A DNA stretch of 64,000 nucleotides from Acanthococcus lagerstroemiae (GCA_031841125.1 CM063110.1:13449626-13513625), one strand, 5' to 3'. Positions 11,960 to 23,645 are shown, numbered from the stretch's first letter. Numbers and translations are program-made. The notes: generated by a model from the sequence alone, not told the origin.

Positions 11960-12500
11960 TGTCTTGGGTATTGTGCCAAAAACTTGCTGAACCTCTGTAA
12001 AGAAATTTTGACTGTTCCAAAAATGGTATATACATAAAGTTTGAAAATCATATACTTGAAATTATATTGTGGTTTTCTGAGGGGAAGGGGTAAGAGCACA
12101 GAAAAAGTGTGATAAGACAGGCAATTTCTTGGTTTGGGCAGTTTTAAAAAAAACACTTAGAATAGGCTTTGGGAGCCAGCTGGCTGAATCGCTGTCAAGC
12201 GGATGGAATCCTGTCAGGTTGTCTGAAGTTTTTCTTTGGGAGCTATGGCAACGCCTGTTTTAACGGAAATTATCACCCATATTGAGCAGTACCAAAACCT
12301 TGCTTGGCAGCTCTAAAGAAATGTTGGCAGTTCTGAAGAACAACGGCACGTAGATACGTTTAAAAAACTCGTACTTGAAATTGGATTGTTTTTTCTGGAG
12401 GGTGGGGGTTAGAAGCACGGAAAAATTGTGATGAAAACCGGCAATTTTTTGGTTTAGGCAGCTCCAAAAAAAGAGCTCAGAATAGGCTCTGGAAACTGGT
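11960..12500. repeat. two-copy tandem duplication, period about 316 bp
   Basis: Unit landmarks recur in order: GTGCCAAAAACTTGC (11973) and GTACCAAAACCTTGC (12289), then AAAGAAATTTTGAC and AAAGAAATGTTGGC, then TACTTGAAATT, TTTTCTG, GGCAATTT, TTGGTTT, and AGAATAGGCT. Both copies are diverged and non-coding. Confidence 0.75.
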
Positions 12501-13319
12501 TGGGGTATTAGGTGAGGGTAAGGTGTTCCAAGTGCACAGAGAAATCATGGTTTCTGTCCTTTTAAACATTTTGTGAAAAAATACTAAACTGATATGAATG
12601 ATAGAACAGATAGTGAAGGCAGGAAAAAGGAAGTTGGCTGAAGAAAACAGAAAAAGTAAAAATATCATCAGAAACATTAAAAATTAGTACAAAAATTGGC
12701 GAAATGGCTGGAAAGGTCAACGTGTTAGAAATGAAAAAAATTATGTAACAAATATGTGGAAAATGACAGTAATAATCGAAAGAATTACCTAGTCTAAAAT
12801 GGTATAAAAAGGAGAAACATTATAAAAATGATGAAAATAACAAAACTTTGAGGGAGTTTACCTTCATTGCATGTGTATTGACTTTTTTTTTTTTTTTTTT
12901 TTTTTGAAAAATCAGACCTAGTATCAAAAATGGGATTCTATCAACGGTGAATTTAGAGGGGCACCTATCCCTCCTCTTTACGAATCTTTAGTCAGCATTT
13001 TGCGGAAGATTTGAGAATTTAGTCGACATTTTGAACCAAGTAGTTGGCAAAATCAAGATGTATTATGGATTCATCGACCTTTTTTTATTTTTTTTATTTT
13101 TTTTTTTTGTGTTGCAGAAAGATTTTGTTCATAATTGAGTGTGTCGGTATTTTCAGCGTCAGTTGGCAAAATGTGAAAATTGCTGAGGTTTAAAAATTCT
13201 TTTGCTTGGATGAAAAATTTGTCTCTAGTTGAGTAGGCATTTTCAGTCTGTCAGCAAAATGTGACAATTTTCTTTGTTTGGATGAAAAATGTTTGTACTA
13301 CAGATTCTAGATTTTCACT
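12501..13319. other. low-complexity stretch with diverged repeat-family fragments
   Basis: Poly-T tracts occur near 12885-12905 and 13080-13110. Phrases such as AGTTGGCAAAATCAAG and CAGTTGGCAAAATGTG resemble the internal subrepeats of the 14.2-kb hAT-like family, so this is probably a decayed copy. No gene is seen. Confidence 0.35.
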
Positions 13320-13508
13320 TAGAGCATCTGAAAACACCCGCGTATTGACATCCGCCATTTCGAGTCGCTTGTTATCTGACGATTCACAATTCACTACACG
13401 GAACGGTGGAACGGGCCGCCAGCGTGCCGTGTATCGAATTGTGAATCATTGGGCATCAAGCGACTCAAAATGGCGGATGTCAGTACTCGGGTGTTTCCAG
13501 GTGCTCTA
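13320..13508. mobile_element. fold-back element FB1
   Basis: This is a near-complete hairpin. The left arm TAGAGCATCTGAAAACACCC through ACTACACGG pairs with a right arm that ends GGGTGTTTCCAGGTGCTCTA, about 82 bp per arm. The arms contain ACATCCGCCATTT on the left and AAATGGCGGATGT on the right. The inner core (TTCACAATTCACTACACGG) differs from the core shared by FB2-FB4, while the outer arms resemble FB2. No target duplication was found. Confidence 0.8.
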
Positions 13509-14202
13509 GTATAGCTAGTGAAGATAGTCCTCATTTCTTCCTTAGCAGAAGGATGTATCTCCATGTGTGGCAATATTTAAACAACATCCAAAGAACAAAG
13601 GTATCTGCAAGAAAACTCATTTTGGTTTCAGATTCTTCTCTGAAAAGTGTTATAGGAATTCTCATCATTTACCAGTCTCAAGAGTCTCAAGTCTTTTGAA
13701 ACTTGAATCTCTTCTCGGTTCTGTGGATCTCTGCTTCCCCGAACTCTGATAGCCGATAAGCTAATACATCTGCACTCTGTACCTTACCTACCGACTACCA
13801 CATTGCATGATTGACACGATTTGACGATTCACGATTGCACATTGGACTTTTTTGGAAGACTCGCGCCGGCTATCCACTGCAGCATGTGGTTGTGCAGTCT
13901 TTTTTTCTTGAAAATTGGTGAGATTAAATAATCTTCAATATTTATCGATATTTGAAAGTTCATATCAATATTTTCAATAAGTTAGAAATATTGATAATAT
14001 CGATAATTATCGAAAATTTTGCCATCACTAATTCGTGCATAAATCCTTCCGATAACACTGGGATTAAGTCTCACCAACTGACCAACTACAATTCGTAAAA
14101 ACCACAGTTCACTCCTGAAAAACATCCTACCAAACGTCCAGAAAAGACGAAGTATACTTTTCAGACTAAGAAAACTGGTCACTCCGCACTCACACTCATA
14201 AT
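13509..14202. other. no gene recognised
   Basis: Nothing is recognised. A cluster of ATCGATA and TATTGATA phrases occurs at 13930-14020, an AT-rich pattern of unknown meaning. Confidence 0.4.
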
Positions 14203-14210
14203 TATATATC

Positions 14211-14596
14211 CAGGGGCGTACCCGATAGGGGGCAGGGGGAAACTTACTCCCCCTGTAGGAATTTTTCACTTAGCAGACCATTTCAGTCAGGCTAGTTGGG
14301 AAAATCCAACAAGTTTAAAAAGTTTTTTTTGTTCTTTTTGGTATTTTTTGGTACTGAGTTGAGAAGTTGCGAGTTGAGAAAACCCAACAAGTCAAAAAGT
14401 TTTTCTACTTTTGCTGTGATACTTGCGAATTTTGAATTGAGTCAGTTGAAAAAATCCAGCAGGTCAAAAGTTTTTTTTTTTGTTTTTTTTTTGGGGGGGG
14501 GGCTTTTATACTTGGAAATTTTCAGTTGAATCAGTTGGGACTTTCACAAATTTAACCCCCCCCCCCCTTCAGGAAAAATTCTTCGGTACGTCCCTG
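14211..14596. mobile_element. hAT-like MITE with internal subrepeats
   Basis: The left end is CAGGGGCGTACC and the right end is GGTACGTCCCTG, an inverted match with one mismatch. Flanks TATATATC (14203-14210) and GTTATATC (14597-14604) match at 6 of 8 positions, as expected for an aged 8-bp hAT duplication. Inside, a unit of about 90-120 bp built on AGTTGGGAAAATCCAACAAG and a T run is repeated about three times. A 10-base G run (14493-14502) and a 12-base C run (14556-14567) lie near the right end. Confidence 0.75.
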
Positions 14597-14604
14597 GTTA
14601 TATC

Positions 14605-15004
14605 CTAAACAAACTATTCCAACCAACCTGCAATACATGTAATACTCTTATCGCCATCCGGACCGGGCAAATTGTAGGTTCGCTAGCATCGATTGAAGAA
14701 AAACTGATAAGGAAAAGGGAGAGAAAAAGGGGAAGTTCGGCGCAGCAGCTTATGGCAATTGTAATGTTTTTCCAAAATATCTCGAGAATGAATGCGATTA
14801 ACGGAAAATTGAAAATAACATACCTTGTAGCAAATAGAATTACCTTTCAGATGAGTTCATCTTTATTGAAATCTGAATAATTTTCTTTTTAGCATTAACA
14901 TAGCATTGCATCGTTGTTGTTTGCCCGGTCCAAATTAACCATATAACTACCCAATGCCCAAACTTCCAATCCCAGCGAGACACACCTATCTCAAACTCAA
15001 CACT
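14605..15004. other. no gene recognised
   Basis: No gene or element is recognised. The last 11 bases, AACTCAACACT, are the left copy of the SINE target duplication. Confidence 0.4.
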
Positions 15005-15419
15005 AAATAGTAACTGTTGTGGGAGAAGTGGTGGTTACACAGAGTGCTCGCAGACTTTGTGTCCATTGCACCATGCCTCTTCTAACATGTTGAGCCTTAT
15101 GTAGTAGCACCAAGCTTCTTTCTACATTGTCTGTGTAGTAGTACGCCAACTTCACTAGCCGGGTTATTACAACCCTGAGTTTCGTTGGAGCACTCCCACA
15201 GACGCTCCGGCCAGTTAACAGCGTTTAGACGCTGGTAACAGATTGCCTGCTTTTCTATTACCTCTGCTGCTATAACTGTTGCGTCTCAGTACGTCCCAGG
15301 TAATCATGGTTGTATAATGCGCATAGACATCACCTGAAACGCTGGCTGTAGCGGTATTCGAACTTGGGACCTTTGGATTTCAAAAGCCGTCGTTCTTACC
15401 GCTACGCCGCCGTGACGAC
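15005..15419 (-). mobile_element. tRNA-derived SINE, family B
   Basis: On the minus strand the element opens with a tRNA-like head of about 75 bp. It has an A-box-like GGCGTAGCGGTAAGA, a CGGCTTTTGAAATCC anticodon-arm-like segment, and a B box AAGTTCGAATACC, all RNA polymerase III internal promoter features. A tRNA-unrelated body of about 340 bp follows. A perfect 11-bp duplication AACTCAACACT flanks the unit (14994-15004 and 15420-15430). It has no protein and would rely on a LINE for movement. Confidence 0.85.
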
Positions 15420-15752
15420 AACTCAACACTTGAATTCCTGCTCTGCGACAATCACATCCAAAACCTTAAAACTCATATCATTCCTAAAAGCCACCGACCT
15501 CTACTCCAAAATGCAATCCATACAGTCTCCAGGTCTCTAGCTAATAGGCTATGTACATAACGTGGCTAAACCTCCTACTCCTCCCCCCCCTGGAAAAAGT
15601 ATCGATTGTTGAAGACTGTCGTGAGTCAAGATGCGTGCTTTTTGCTCACCCTCCTCGAGTAGCGAGGTATTCAACTGTGAAGTTTGAATTGAGCTGGACG
15701 GCTGAAGCTGCGAGCTGAACTGTTGGTGAACAAATCATTTTCCGATCGTGTC
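15420..15752. other. no gene recognised
   Basis: No gene is seen. The stretch ends with the left 8-bp duplication of the following hAT MITE. Confidence 0.4.
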
Positions 15753-15909
15753 CGGTTGCGTGGCCAGCCTAGTGTTTTGGGGGGGCTGGTCTCCATAAAA
15801 GGGGGACGTGGGTGTTACAGGGAGTGCTAAAATTGGAAAAGCCACTATTTAACGAAGTCGTAAAGGAGTTCCAAACCCTCCAACCCCTCCCACCCTGGCT
15901 ACGTCACTG
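15753..15909. mobile_element. hAT MITE, 157 bp
   Basis: The right end CCTGGCTACGTCACTG is the reverse complement of a CAGTGACGTAGCCAGG terminus. The left end CGGTTGCGTGGCCAGC is a mutated form of it. Flanks ATCGTGTC (15745-15752) and CTCGTGTC (15910-15917) agree at 7 of 8. The internal phrase GTGCTAAAATTGGAAAA...AACGAAGTCG also occurs at 36.4 kb. Confidence 0.75.
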
Positions 15910-16676
15910 CTCGTGTCTCATAGCTGTGCCTATATTTCAGCTTGTACTACAAAACTAGTTGGCGATTTGAATCAGAAAAAGGATCTATCGGTATTCGTGC
16001 TCATTGCCGTAATTGAGGTACCCAGAAGTCGATAAAACGAATTAATCGATATTTAACCAGATAATATTACGAAATGGCAAATTAGCCATCGGGTAACCGC
16101 ACGGCGCCGGCTTCAAAGTGCAACCGCATATCGGACCTGAGTATGAGCACGCCTTTTTTCCACGCACTTGGTGTACGCAACTATCGCTCTTTTTTCGAAA
16201 TGCTATTTTCGAGTGCAGACGCGCTGACCGTTAACTTACAAACGCCTACTCGAAAAGCGAGCGAGAGAGCGAGAGTGAAAAAACCAAGAGGCGTTCGCGG
16301 GTGAGAGTGCGTCGTTACTCTCATTACGTGTACGCGCCGCATGAAAGAACGCCATTAGGACAAATTAACTACCAGTTCCGAAAGAGACAAAGGCGATAAA
16401 CGATTTTACGATACCGACTAAATGCTTTTTAATTACGTCAGCCCGTAAAACGATGAATACTTCTATGCGCACTCGGTGTAGGTTACAACCCGGGCGAAAA
16501 TATTCGAGTCGAACGAAAACGAAAACTGGCTCGACATTCCGGGCGTGCTCGGTGCCCGTCTCTTGTTATCATTCCCGTCATCCGGATCGAAGATTTTTCC
16601 TCTCAGGCTCGTACGGTACTTACACTTTCGCATTGTAAGTGCGCGCCGAAGTCGCAAAGCCGCACGTAGGCATATG

Positions 16677-16704
16677 GTGTGTGTGTGTGTGTGTGTGTGT
16701 GTGT
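16677..16704 (+). repeat. (GT)n microsatellite
   Basis: Fourteen perfect GT units. Confidence 0.95.
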
Positions 16705-16879
16705 ATTCGAGGAATGAGGAAATGACACGCCAGAGTGCCTCTATAGACTCGGCCTCTTTGTACACACACATGGAGGACCGGCGAGAGAGTATACCTACCC
16801 ATGGCACGTATATATGGTGCAACGATTACTCCGAAGTTTGAATCAGCAACGTTGGTGTTATACACGAGTTGTATATACC

Positions 16880-16882
<3 letters not shown>

Positions 16883-16972
<90 letters not shown>

Positions 16973-16978
16973 GAGAGG
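16883..16978 (+). repeat. (GA)n microsatellite
   Basis: About 48 GA units with one TA interruption near the 3' end. In insects such GA tracts can bind GAGA-type factors, but nothing here shows that use. Confidence 0.95.
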
Positions 16979-18190
16979 ACTTGGGTGTTTCGGTTTCAAG
17001 TGGTCTCACGAACTGGAGCGCTCTAGTTAGTTTCGGTTGGCTGGCTGTATATAGAAGTGTATAATACTCTATATAGAATGCATTTTTATGTATCCTTCTA
17101 ACATGATTCGCCGGTGATGATTATGTCATCCAGCAGCGTTAACGTGTGTATGATGGACGGTATCACTCTCACTTCAAACGCAGCACCAACTTTGTTATGC
17201 TCGCGCGGAGATCGCCTCTCGTATTACACTCTCGAGAATTGGTACTCGCCTGGCGTGTTTCGTAATCCTCGTTATTCTTGCCAATTGGTCGCCCCGTCAC
17301 TATACCGTGGCTCATTGCTAATGTCGATGTCACCTTTTGCCGTGCACTTTTTGTATTATTATTTATTTTTTTCTTCAATCTAGCTCCTCCGGTGTAAATA
17401 AATAACGATATAGCGTATACTAAATATGCCCCTGCTCCTCTCTGTATCCACCGGGTTCGCGTATCCACGCACATGTAATATCGCGTATCGTGTTAAGTAC
17501 CTATTTCTGGTTCTTGTGCAACTCTATATACCTACATATACTTAGCAAATGGAGTGTACACAGTGCACGTGCTTCGACAATTTATCGAATAGGCCGGCAC
17601 TAAATACCTGGGTACTTGTAGAGGTTGTGTCGTTGGAAGTAAATACAAAACTGACGGCCAGTGTATTCGTCCAACTGATGGTAATTGTAACGGCTCGGCC
17701 ATTTTCTTCCTCTCGCTGGCTGCAGCATACACAGGCTCACAGTACACCCGGGAGCGAACTTATTGTTGATTGGTAGCATCGATGTCGCAACAGATCTCAT
17801 TACGAGACTGTAATTAGTTCTATGATTTTTTTTTCTCTTCTTTCTCAAGCAGATCAGGTCCGTCGATAATACATACTAATGTACTTCTCGATGCCCGGCT
17901 TACGTATTACGGTCTAGTTTATGTGTACGGCTTGTGTCGACCAATTCGTGCAGCAACGAGCGATATTCGCGGAATTATGATGGGCTGCGACGCTGCAACT
18001 CCAGTTGACGTAACTGGGATCACGTTGAAGCCTTGTGGCCTTATCACAGCGCGTGGAATAAGAAATGGAGCATCTGACTCGGTTTATAAATGAGTGCAGA
18101 AGGCCGTTGTGCGTGTTTGATGAAAAAATTGTTAGGTAACTGAATTTCGGTTCGGAAAGTTAGATAGCAGTTTCTGTTAAGCATGGTACA

Positions 18191-19234
18191 AGTCTCATCA
18201 GTGGTGGATTCAAGAAGCAGTCTTGCGAGGCACGGCCGTAGATAGTTATGAGGCGGGACATAAGGTTCAAACCCGACGAAAATCCCTTTTTGGTTTTATG
18301 AAAATAAGGTCCACCTTACTCATTAAATTAGTAGCGCCGGAGCAGGGAGATGAAAGGGAGTTGGCCGTCAGACTCACGAAGACGTACTCTGCTGCGATGC
18401 TCTTATTTTTGAGATACGAACCGAAAGTATCCAAAGAATGGTTTTACCTCAGTTTGGAGATCTGATTTGAATTCCTCTGGAAATTTCGAGTCATCACTCT
18501 ATTTTTTTTATTTTTTTTTTTGTAAAAACAGAAAAAAAAGAAGATATTAGTACGGAAAAATTATTCAAAATCCCTAGACTTGGCGAATGCAATTTTTTGG
18601 GGAGAGGGTCAAAATCTGAAGAAATGTAAATCAATCGACTAAATTTTGCTAACTTTGAACTCAAATCAATGAAATTGTTTGTAAAAAGTCTTTGGTTTTT
18701 CAATTTTTCCAACTTTTAACTCAAATTTTAAAAAACAAGTCTTCACTTCTCCCATTTTGCCAATTGATACTGCTCAAATTGCTAAGTCTGGTCAAAAAAT
18801 CTTGAAGAGAGAGACTCTTATAGCTTCATCGTCTCTGCAAGTATGGCTACTTGTGATTTTTGACTTCAAATAATATTAGAAGAACTTTCTGAATAAGTTT
18901 CTATGAAGCAAAGGGGAAAAATTTCAGTTTTGTGTCCGATCTTGTACCTTGTCACAAGCTTTCTAACAATTGGTATGTGAACAGAAATTTCTCCATTCAA
19001 AATAAAAAAGTGTAGAAATACGCGTATGTGAAGTTAGATTCGGATTTTAAGGATCCAAGTTAAGCGTTTACACCAAAAACTTGATGCAGTGATTGAAATG
19101 AATCATTAAGAAAACCACTATTCAGACGTTTTTCGGGTCAAGTCAGTTTTGTACACTTCAAATTGTCCTCAAACTGTGTGGCGGCAAAAACGGAAATTCC
19201 GTTTTTCCTTAGATTTGTGTTTCATTTGATATTT
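18191..19234. other. no gene; possible solo hAT terminus
   Basis: CAGTGGTGGATTCAAG near 18200 resembles the reverse complement of the terminus CTTGTATCCGCCACTG near 47565, so it may be a solo left terminus of the same hAT family. No partner is found nearby. From about 18490 the sequence is AT-rich with A and T runs. Confidence 0.3.
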
Positions 19235-19538
19235 CAGGGTGTCTACAAGGTCAGGAAGTCAGGAGAAGTCAGGAAAAGTCAGGATGTTTGAAAGCAGGTC
19301 AGGAAGTCAGGATAACGTCAGGAAAACATTAGTAAAAGAGCATCCAATGGAAGATTCTGTTAGAAATCCTGTAATAAAAACAAATGAAAATCAAGAAATA
19401 ATATTGTATGGACGTAATGAATTCATACAGGAAACCCCTTCCTCCGAAGACTTTTATGTATGGATTCTATACAAATACAAAAAAGTAGGTCAGGAAAAAG
19501 CCTGGGGAAAATTTTCTGAACAGTCTGTAGACACCTTG
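19235..19538. mobile_element. CAGGGTGTCTAC MITE with GTCAGGAAA minisatellite
   Basis: The left end is CAGGGTGTCTAC and the right end is GTAGACACCTTG (one mismatch as an inverted repeat). Both flanks carry TATTT, a possible 5-bp duplication. The left interior (about 19250-19325) is a short tandem repeat of GTCAGGAAA/GTCAGGAAG. Related units with the same terminus lie at 36855 and 61155. The superfamily is not assigned. Confidence 0.7.
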
Positions 19539-20279
19539 TATTTGCTTCCCGAGGATAGGAATAAAAATAAATGAATTTTAAATATAGAAATATTATAACT
19601 TTTAATTGCAAAGTTTAGATTTTGGACCCCTAAATGTAAACTCTGATGGGACTGAAACTGAATGATTCGAAATACCCCTATTATGACATTTTATGATTTG
19701 AAGAGCCTGTTTAACTCACTTCTCAGCTGCTAGTGTATCGTTACAGTTCGTCCTGATAGTTCTGATATTCCGTTTGTACCGCTCGACCTTCACCCCCCCC
19801 CCTCCTAATTAGGATTGAGCTTCCAACATGAAGGAAGAAAGAAAGAAAATGAAAAAATGAATAAGAGTTGAATCATCAGATGTTTTATTCCTCCCTCCCC
19901 TAATAATATACTTCATTAATTTTTGAACATGAGTTTTGTTTTTTCTCCACGATGTTTTCTTAACTGGTTTTCTTGGTCCTCCGGGCCGGATTCTCTGAAA
20001 TTAGTGGAAAACATTATTTAGAAGGAACCACAACTTTTACGGCTGTCTCTCGGGCTTATTTCATTCTGTATTTTTTACGCTTTTTCATTTTCTACTGAGC
20101 CTATCCGCTTGGTTTTACTGATCAGGACTATAGCTAGCACTTTTTTTTGGGAGGAGGTTCGGTATAGACAACATAATATATTCTGACTAAAATATGAAAC
20201 ATTTCGAGAAAAGGTCCTCACAGTCCCAATTTTGATAATTGATTTCTGCGTGGATACAATTGCGGTCGAATGCTCATCT
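19539..20279. other. no gene recognised
   Basis: Nothing is recognised beyond a 10-base C run at 19793-19802. Confidence 0.4.
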
Positions 20280-20720
20280 AAGACTCTACTTGGTTAGTTG
20301 TAAGACTTTTCAAGGCCCTTCTTCATAACTTACTCTCTGTTCAGGACTCGTTTAAAACCTACTTCGACTCTTTAAAACTACAAAAAAAATTTCTATACTT
20401 GTTTAAAAAAAATTAATGATCTGCAATACTCCTCCACACCTTCTTAAGATTTACTAAGACCGTCTAATATTCGTTCGAGAATATTTATGACTTTTTCAGA
20501 CCTGCCAAAGACTCTTTTGACTTTGTCCGACTTGAACGTTTTTTAAGTTTCCTCAAGATTTTAATTTTTCAAACCACACTTAAGATCTTGAAAATTTTGA
20601 AACGTTTTTAAACTTGCTTAAAACTTGGTACGATTCTTAAAATTCACTTACGACTTTTGAGATTCTTCCACACTTGTTTATGATTCCTTGAAACTCTGAG
20701 CGACTCTAGTAGGTTCGATT
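20280..20720. repeat. dispersed copy of the GACTTGTTTAAGACTT family
   Basis: Short phrases GACTTTTCAAG, AAGATTTACTAAGAC, GACTTTTTCAGACC, AAACTTGCTTAAAACTTG and CGACTTTTGAGATTCTTCCA follow one another as in the tandem units at 61.5-62.15 kb. The unit ends with a segment close to TTTATGACTTTTGAGATTCT. It is a diverged dispersed copy with an oligomeric internal period. Confidence 0.6.
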
Positions 20721-20894
20721 TTAAGCTCTGTGCAACGTTGCCATTTGCGAGGTGTTTCTAATCGCAGTATTTTCCTTTAGGGAGACTGTTGCCCCATTGC
20801 CTCCCCCGTATATCCGCACCTGCAGGGGTACATTTCATAAAAATTTGATCTTGCCAGTTACTGAGTCAGTGTGGCTAAAAAAGGAAGTATATCT

Positions 20895-21350
20895 CGTATC
20901 CGCCTTTTCCAGGATTATGACATGTATTCGAATTCGGACAGAAAGTAATGTTTACATACATTAAAGCAATGGTCCAGATTCAAAGGCCTAAACTGATCCA
21001 GAAACTTGTATTTTGCAATTTAATGAGATTGGGAAGACCATAAATGACATTTTGGCCGCTTCATGAGCCACTTGCAGAAAAATCAAAGGTTATTAGTAGA
21101 AAAATTGGTGAACGAATGTGAAATCAGAGGGCCTTTTTCATGGTTGTGACATGTTTTTGAATTCGGATAGGGGGCAACTTTTATATACACTGAAGCAATG
21201 GTCCAGATTCAACGGTTTGAATTGATCCAGAAACTTGTATGCTGCAATTTAGTGAGCCTGAAAAACGCCATAAATGACTTTTATAGCCACTTCATTAGCC
21301 ACTTGCAGAAAAACCAACGGTTAATAGAAAGATTAGCGAACGAATTCCAA
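20895..21350. repeat. two-copy tandem duplication, period about 229 bp
   Basis: AGCAATGGTCCAGATTCAA occurs at 20965 and 21194. The downstream landmarks TGATCCAGAAACTTGTAT, ATAAATGACATTTT/ATAAATGACTTTTA, AGCCACTTGCAGAAAAA and GGTTAATAG also pair up in order. Non-coding. Confidence 0.8.
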
Positions 21351-21479
21351 ATAAAGGTGGAAATTGGCGTAGAAAGTTTGTCTGTCAGAATCGATTTGGG
21401 TCGTTCGATTCTCGATATTGGCAAGTTTAAAGTATACCAACTTCGTTTTCCTTCGTCTGATTTATCGGTATGAACGAAC

Positions 21480-22215
21480 GCAGTACCTCGGGGAAGAGAT
21501 TTTGAATTACAAGAAAGGCACGTCGCCTTTGGCTTCAGCCCCGTCTGCGGTCCCCCGCCTACGGTTGCCCGCTAAATCTGTTGTATGGACTATCGAAGTG
21601 TACATTGGTGCTTCGAAATTGACCTAATAGACGAGACGATTTCATCAGCTAGATACCTCGGGGAAGAACTTTTGGACCACAACAAGGCATGGCGCCTCTG
21701 GCTTCAACTCCGTCTGTGCTCCCCCCCCCTCCAGCGGTTCTCAGCTAAATCTGTTGTGTCTGGTTGGCTAAGTGGATAGCGCGCTGGTCTCGAAATCCGG
21801 AAGTCTCAGGTTCGAACCCACGTAGCAACTCGCTATATTTCGACCTAGGCCGGTTGTTCGGCAATACGAGAAGAGGGCTAAGACAGCCCTCAAAAACCTC
21901 CCCGACGTCTCTGAAGTAACGCTCGAAAGGGCGGATTCCAGGGCTCGGCTTGAGAGTAAAATTAGAAAAGAGGGGATGGTCTTTCGAAAAGTGTACATTG
22001 GTGCTGTGAAATTGATCTAATAGACGAGTTGATATCATCAGCGACATACCTCGGGAAGAGCTTTTGGGCCACAATAAGGCATGGCGCCGCTGGCTTCAGC
22101 CCCGTCCACAACCTCCCCCCCCCCCCACTGGTTGTCCACTAAATCTGTTCAATGGATTATTGAAGTTTACATTGATGCTTCGAAATTGATCTAATAAACG
22201 AGTCGATTTCATTGG
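21480..22215. repeat. tandem array, about 173-bp unit, interrupted by a SINE
   Basis: About three and a half units. Each runs GCTAAATCTGTTGTATGGAC, then GAAGTGTACATTGGTGCTTC, GAAATTGATCTAATAGACGA, ACCTCGGGAAGAGCTTTTGG, and GGCTTCAGCCCCGTC with a C run. GCTAAATCTGTT starts at 21571 and 21744, and a related CACTAAATCTGTT at 22137. The last gap is 393 bp because a 218-bp SINE sits between the second and third units. A 12-base C run lies at 22115-22126. Confidence 0.85.
21758..21975 (+). mobile_element. tRNA-derived SINE, family A, copy 1
   Basis: The head has an A box TGGCTAAGTGGATAGCGC and a perfect B box GGTTCGAACCC, the two parts of an RNA polymerase III internal promoter. A body shared with the 48.5-kb copy follows (ATTTCGACCTAGGCCGG, GACAGCCCT, CTCCCCGACGTC, GGGCGGATTCCAGGGCTCGG). 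Comparing the tandem array before and after it locates the insertion between CTGTTGT and ATGG. No clear target duplication is left. Confidence 0.85.
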
Positions 22216-23264
22216 TAAGATAGCTCGTTTCGCAGTTACAGTCAAATAACCGTAAAGGTGAAATCGTGTATAGCAGCTGTTGAAAAACGGCGTCCAGGTA
22301 TTTTTAAACGTGCGGTGTGCACGCCGGAGAGCGGAGTCGGGGTGACCATTCAAATTAAACGATTCGATCTCCGACCATAGGTGCTTATGGCCATTCCACT
22401 CGCAATTAGATTTACGGATATGAACGTACGCCGGCCGTCGTGTGGTATCTGACAAACGATAGTAAAAGTGGTGCAAGGTCGCGGGGTGTGCCAGCGATCG
22501 CTGGTGTGCTTTATGAACCTTCTTATACGGATTGGTATAAGTAGTATTTTTGTTGTTTTATTTTCCTTCTTCTTCGTTTTTTTTTCTTCTTCTCTCTCCT
22601 TTCGTTGCCTAACGGATTAAGTGGAAGGAGCCCTCGCGGCTATCAACCTCTGACCTCTTCCAATACTTATTGTGTTCCTTTCCAAGGCTGCCTGCCTCCT
22701 TACCCTGTGCGTGCTGCGGAGGTGCAGCGTTAACGTTCTACTTACTGATTTATCGTTCGCCGCTTACATTGTCGAGAGTAAAGAAAAAAACAATGAGGAA
22801 GACGAATTAGCGCGAGGGCGGGCGCCGCGGCCAGAGGCTCTGGAACTGTCGCGCGCCCGTGAGTCAGCCCTCTGACGAAATACAAATATACTTTTAATGC
22901 CCGACCAGGTTACGTCATTCTGAGTAGCTTCGCGGCGAAGGGCGACCGTGCCGTGTGCTCCGAGTACAGGGAACCGTTGTTCGATCATTACGTGGGCTAG
23001 TTACTGTAGGCAGAATGCATTCTACGCAAAGGCGTTCAAAGGCTCGCAGTTCTAGCGATTTTGTGCGTAATTTCAACGCTAAATTTGAATTTTAGGGTCC
23101 GAAGTGAGTACCCGAGGACATTTGAATGAAAGTATTTCAACTCGGCTTCAGGAAACCCATACACCGACGGTTTGTTCTTTCTTTTTTCAATTTTAGTTGA
23201 TTTTGCTCTCTTCATAGATGAAATGTCGAGTTTGATGCCTAAATCCGGATCGGATCATAAATCG
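22216..23264. other. no gene recognised; CpG-containing
   Basis: The stretch at 22240-22500 and 22790-22990 keeps CG dinucleotides and is free of recognisable repeats. Open frames here start without ATG or lie on both strands of the same DNA, and none shows a known domain. Confidence 0.3.
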
Positions 23265-23645
23265 GATTCAATTTATTCAATTCAATCAATCAGCCTTTTA
23301 TTTATGTATGTGTAGTTCTACAATTTCATACATACCTATAATAGAAAATATAAACGTCGTGTACCGAAATGCTCAACCCCGTTGGGTATAGGCCTCCCCA
23401 GCTTTTAATTCCATCTTCTCCGGTCTTGGGCTACTTTTCTCCACATTATTCTCGTAATTTTCGTAATGAAGTCACGCCAGCTTGTCCCTGGTCTTCCTCT
23501 TCGCTTCTTGTCGTAAGATTCCCACTCGCTGATTATTTAGTTCCATCTTGTCTCTTCTTGACGTGCGATATATCCAGCGTAATCCCGTTTTAATTTCTTG
23601 ATCTCCTGTCTGATACGATATTCGAAATCAGCATCCTGATATTTA
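23265..23645 (-). pseudogene. LINE 3' end (C-terminal tail plus 3' repeat tail)
   Basis: On the minus strand a degenerate LINE C-terminus reads RQEIKKLKRDYAGYIARQ, then RRGRPGTSWRDFITKI and WRKVAQDRRRWN, with in-frame stops between blocks. This GRP-x-TxWRDxI-x-W-xxxAxDRxxW tail is common to several LINE clades. An ATTCA-type short repeat around 23265-23290 may be the 3' tail of the element. Only the 3' end is present, as in most 5'-truncated LINE copies. Confidence 0.75.

Larger units (their letters stand above)
15918..18190. other. CpG-containing non-repetitive stretch
   Basis: Compared with most of the window this stretch keeps many CG dinucleotides and shows little sign of transposon debris apart from microsatellites. 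That is compatible with a conserved regulatory or exonic island. However, no open frame has a recognisable protein family, and no splice-site pair defines an exon convincingly. Confidence 0.3.

Noticed and set aside
16463..17009. Overlapping frames on both strands encoding Arg-Glu, Ser-Leu or Thr-His runs
   Set aside because: They are translations of the GA and GT microsatellites.
18240..18290. GGTTCAAACCC as a B box of a tRNA or SINE
   Set aside because: No A box upstream, so a chance match is more likely.
21766..21835. Functional tRNA gene at the SINE head
   Set aside because: The tRNA-like head runs into a shared 150-bp body and lacks a pairing acceptor stem; a SINE explains it better.
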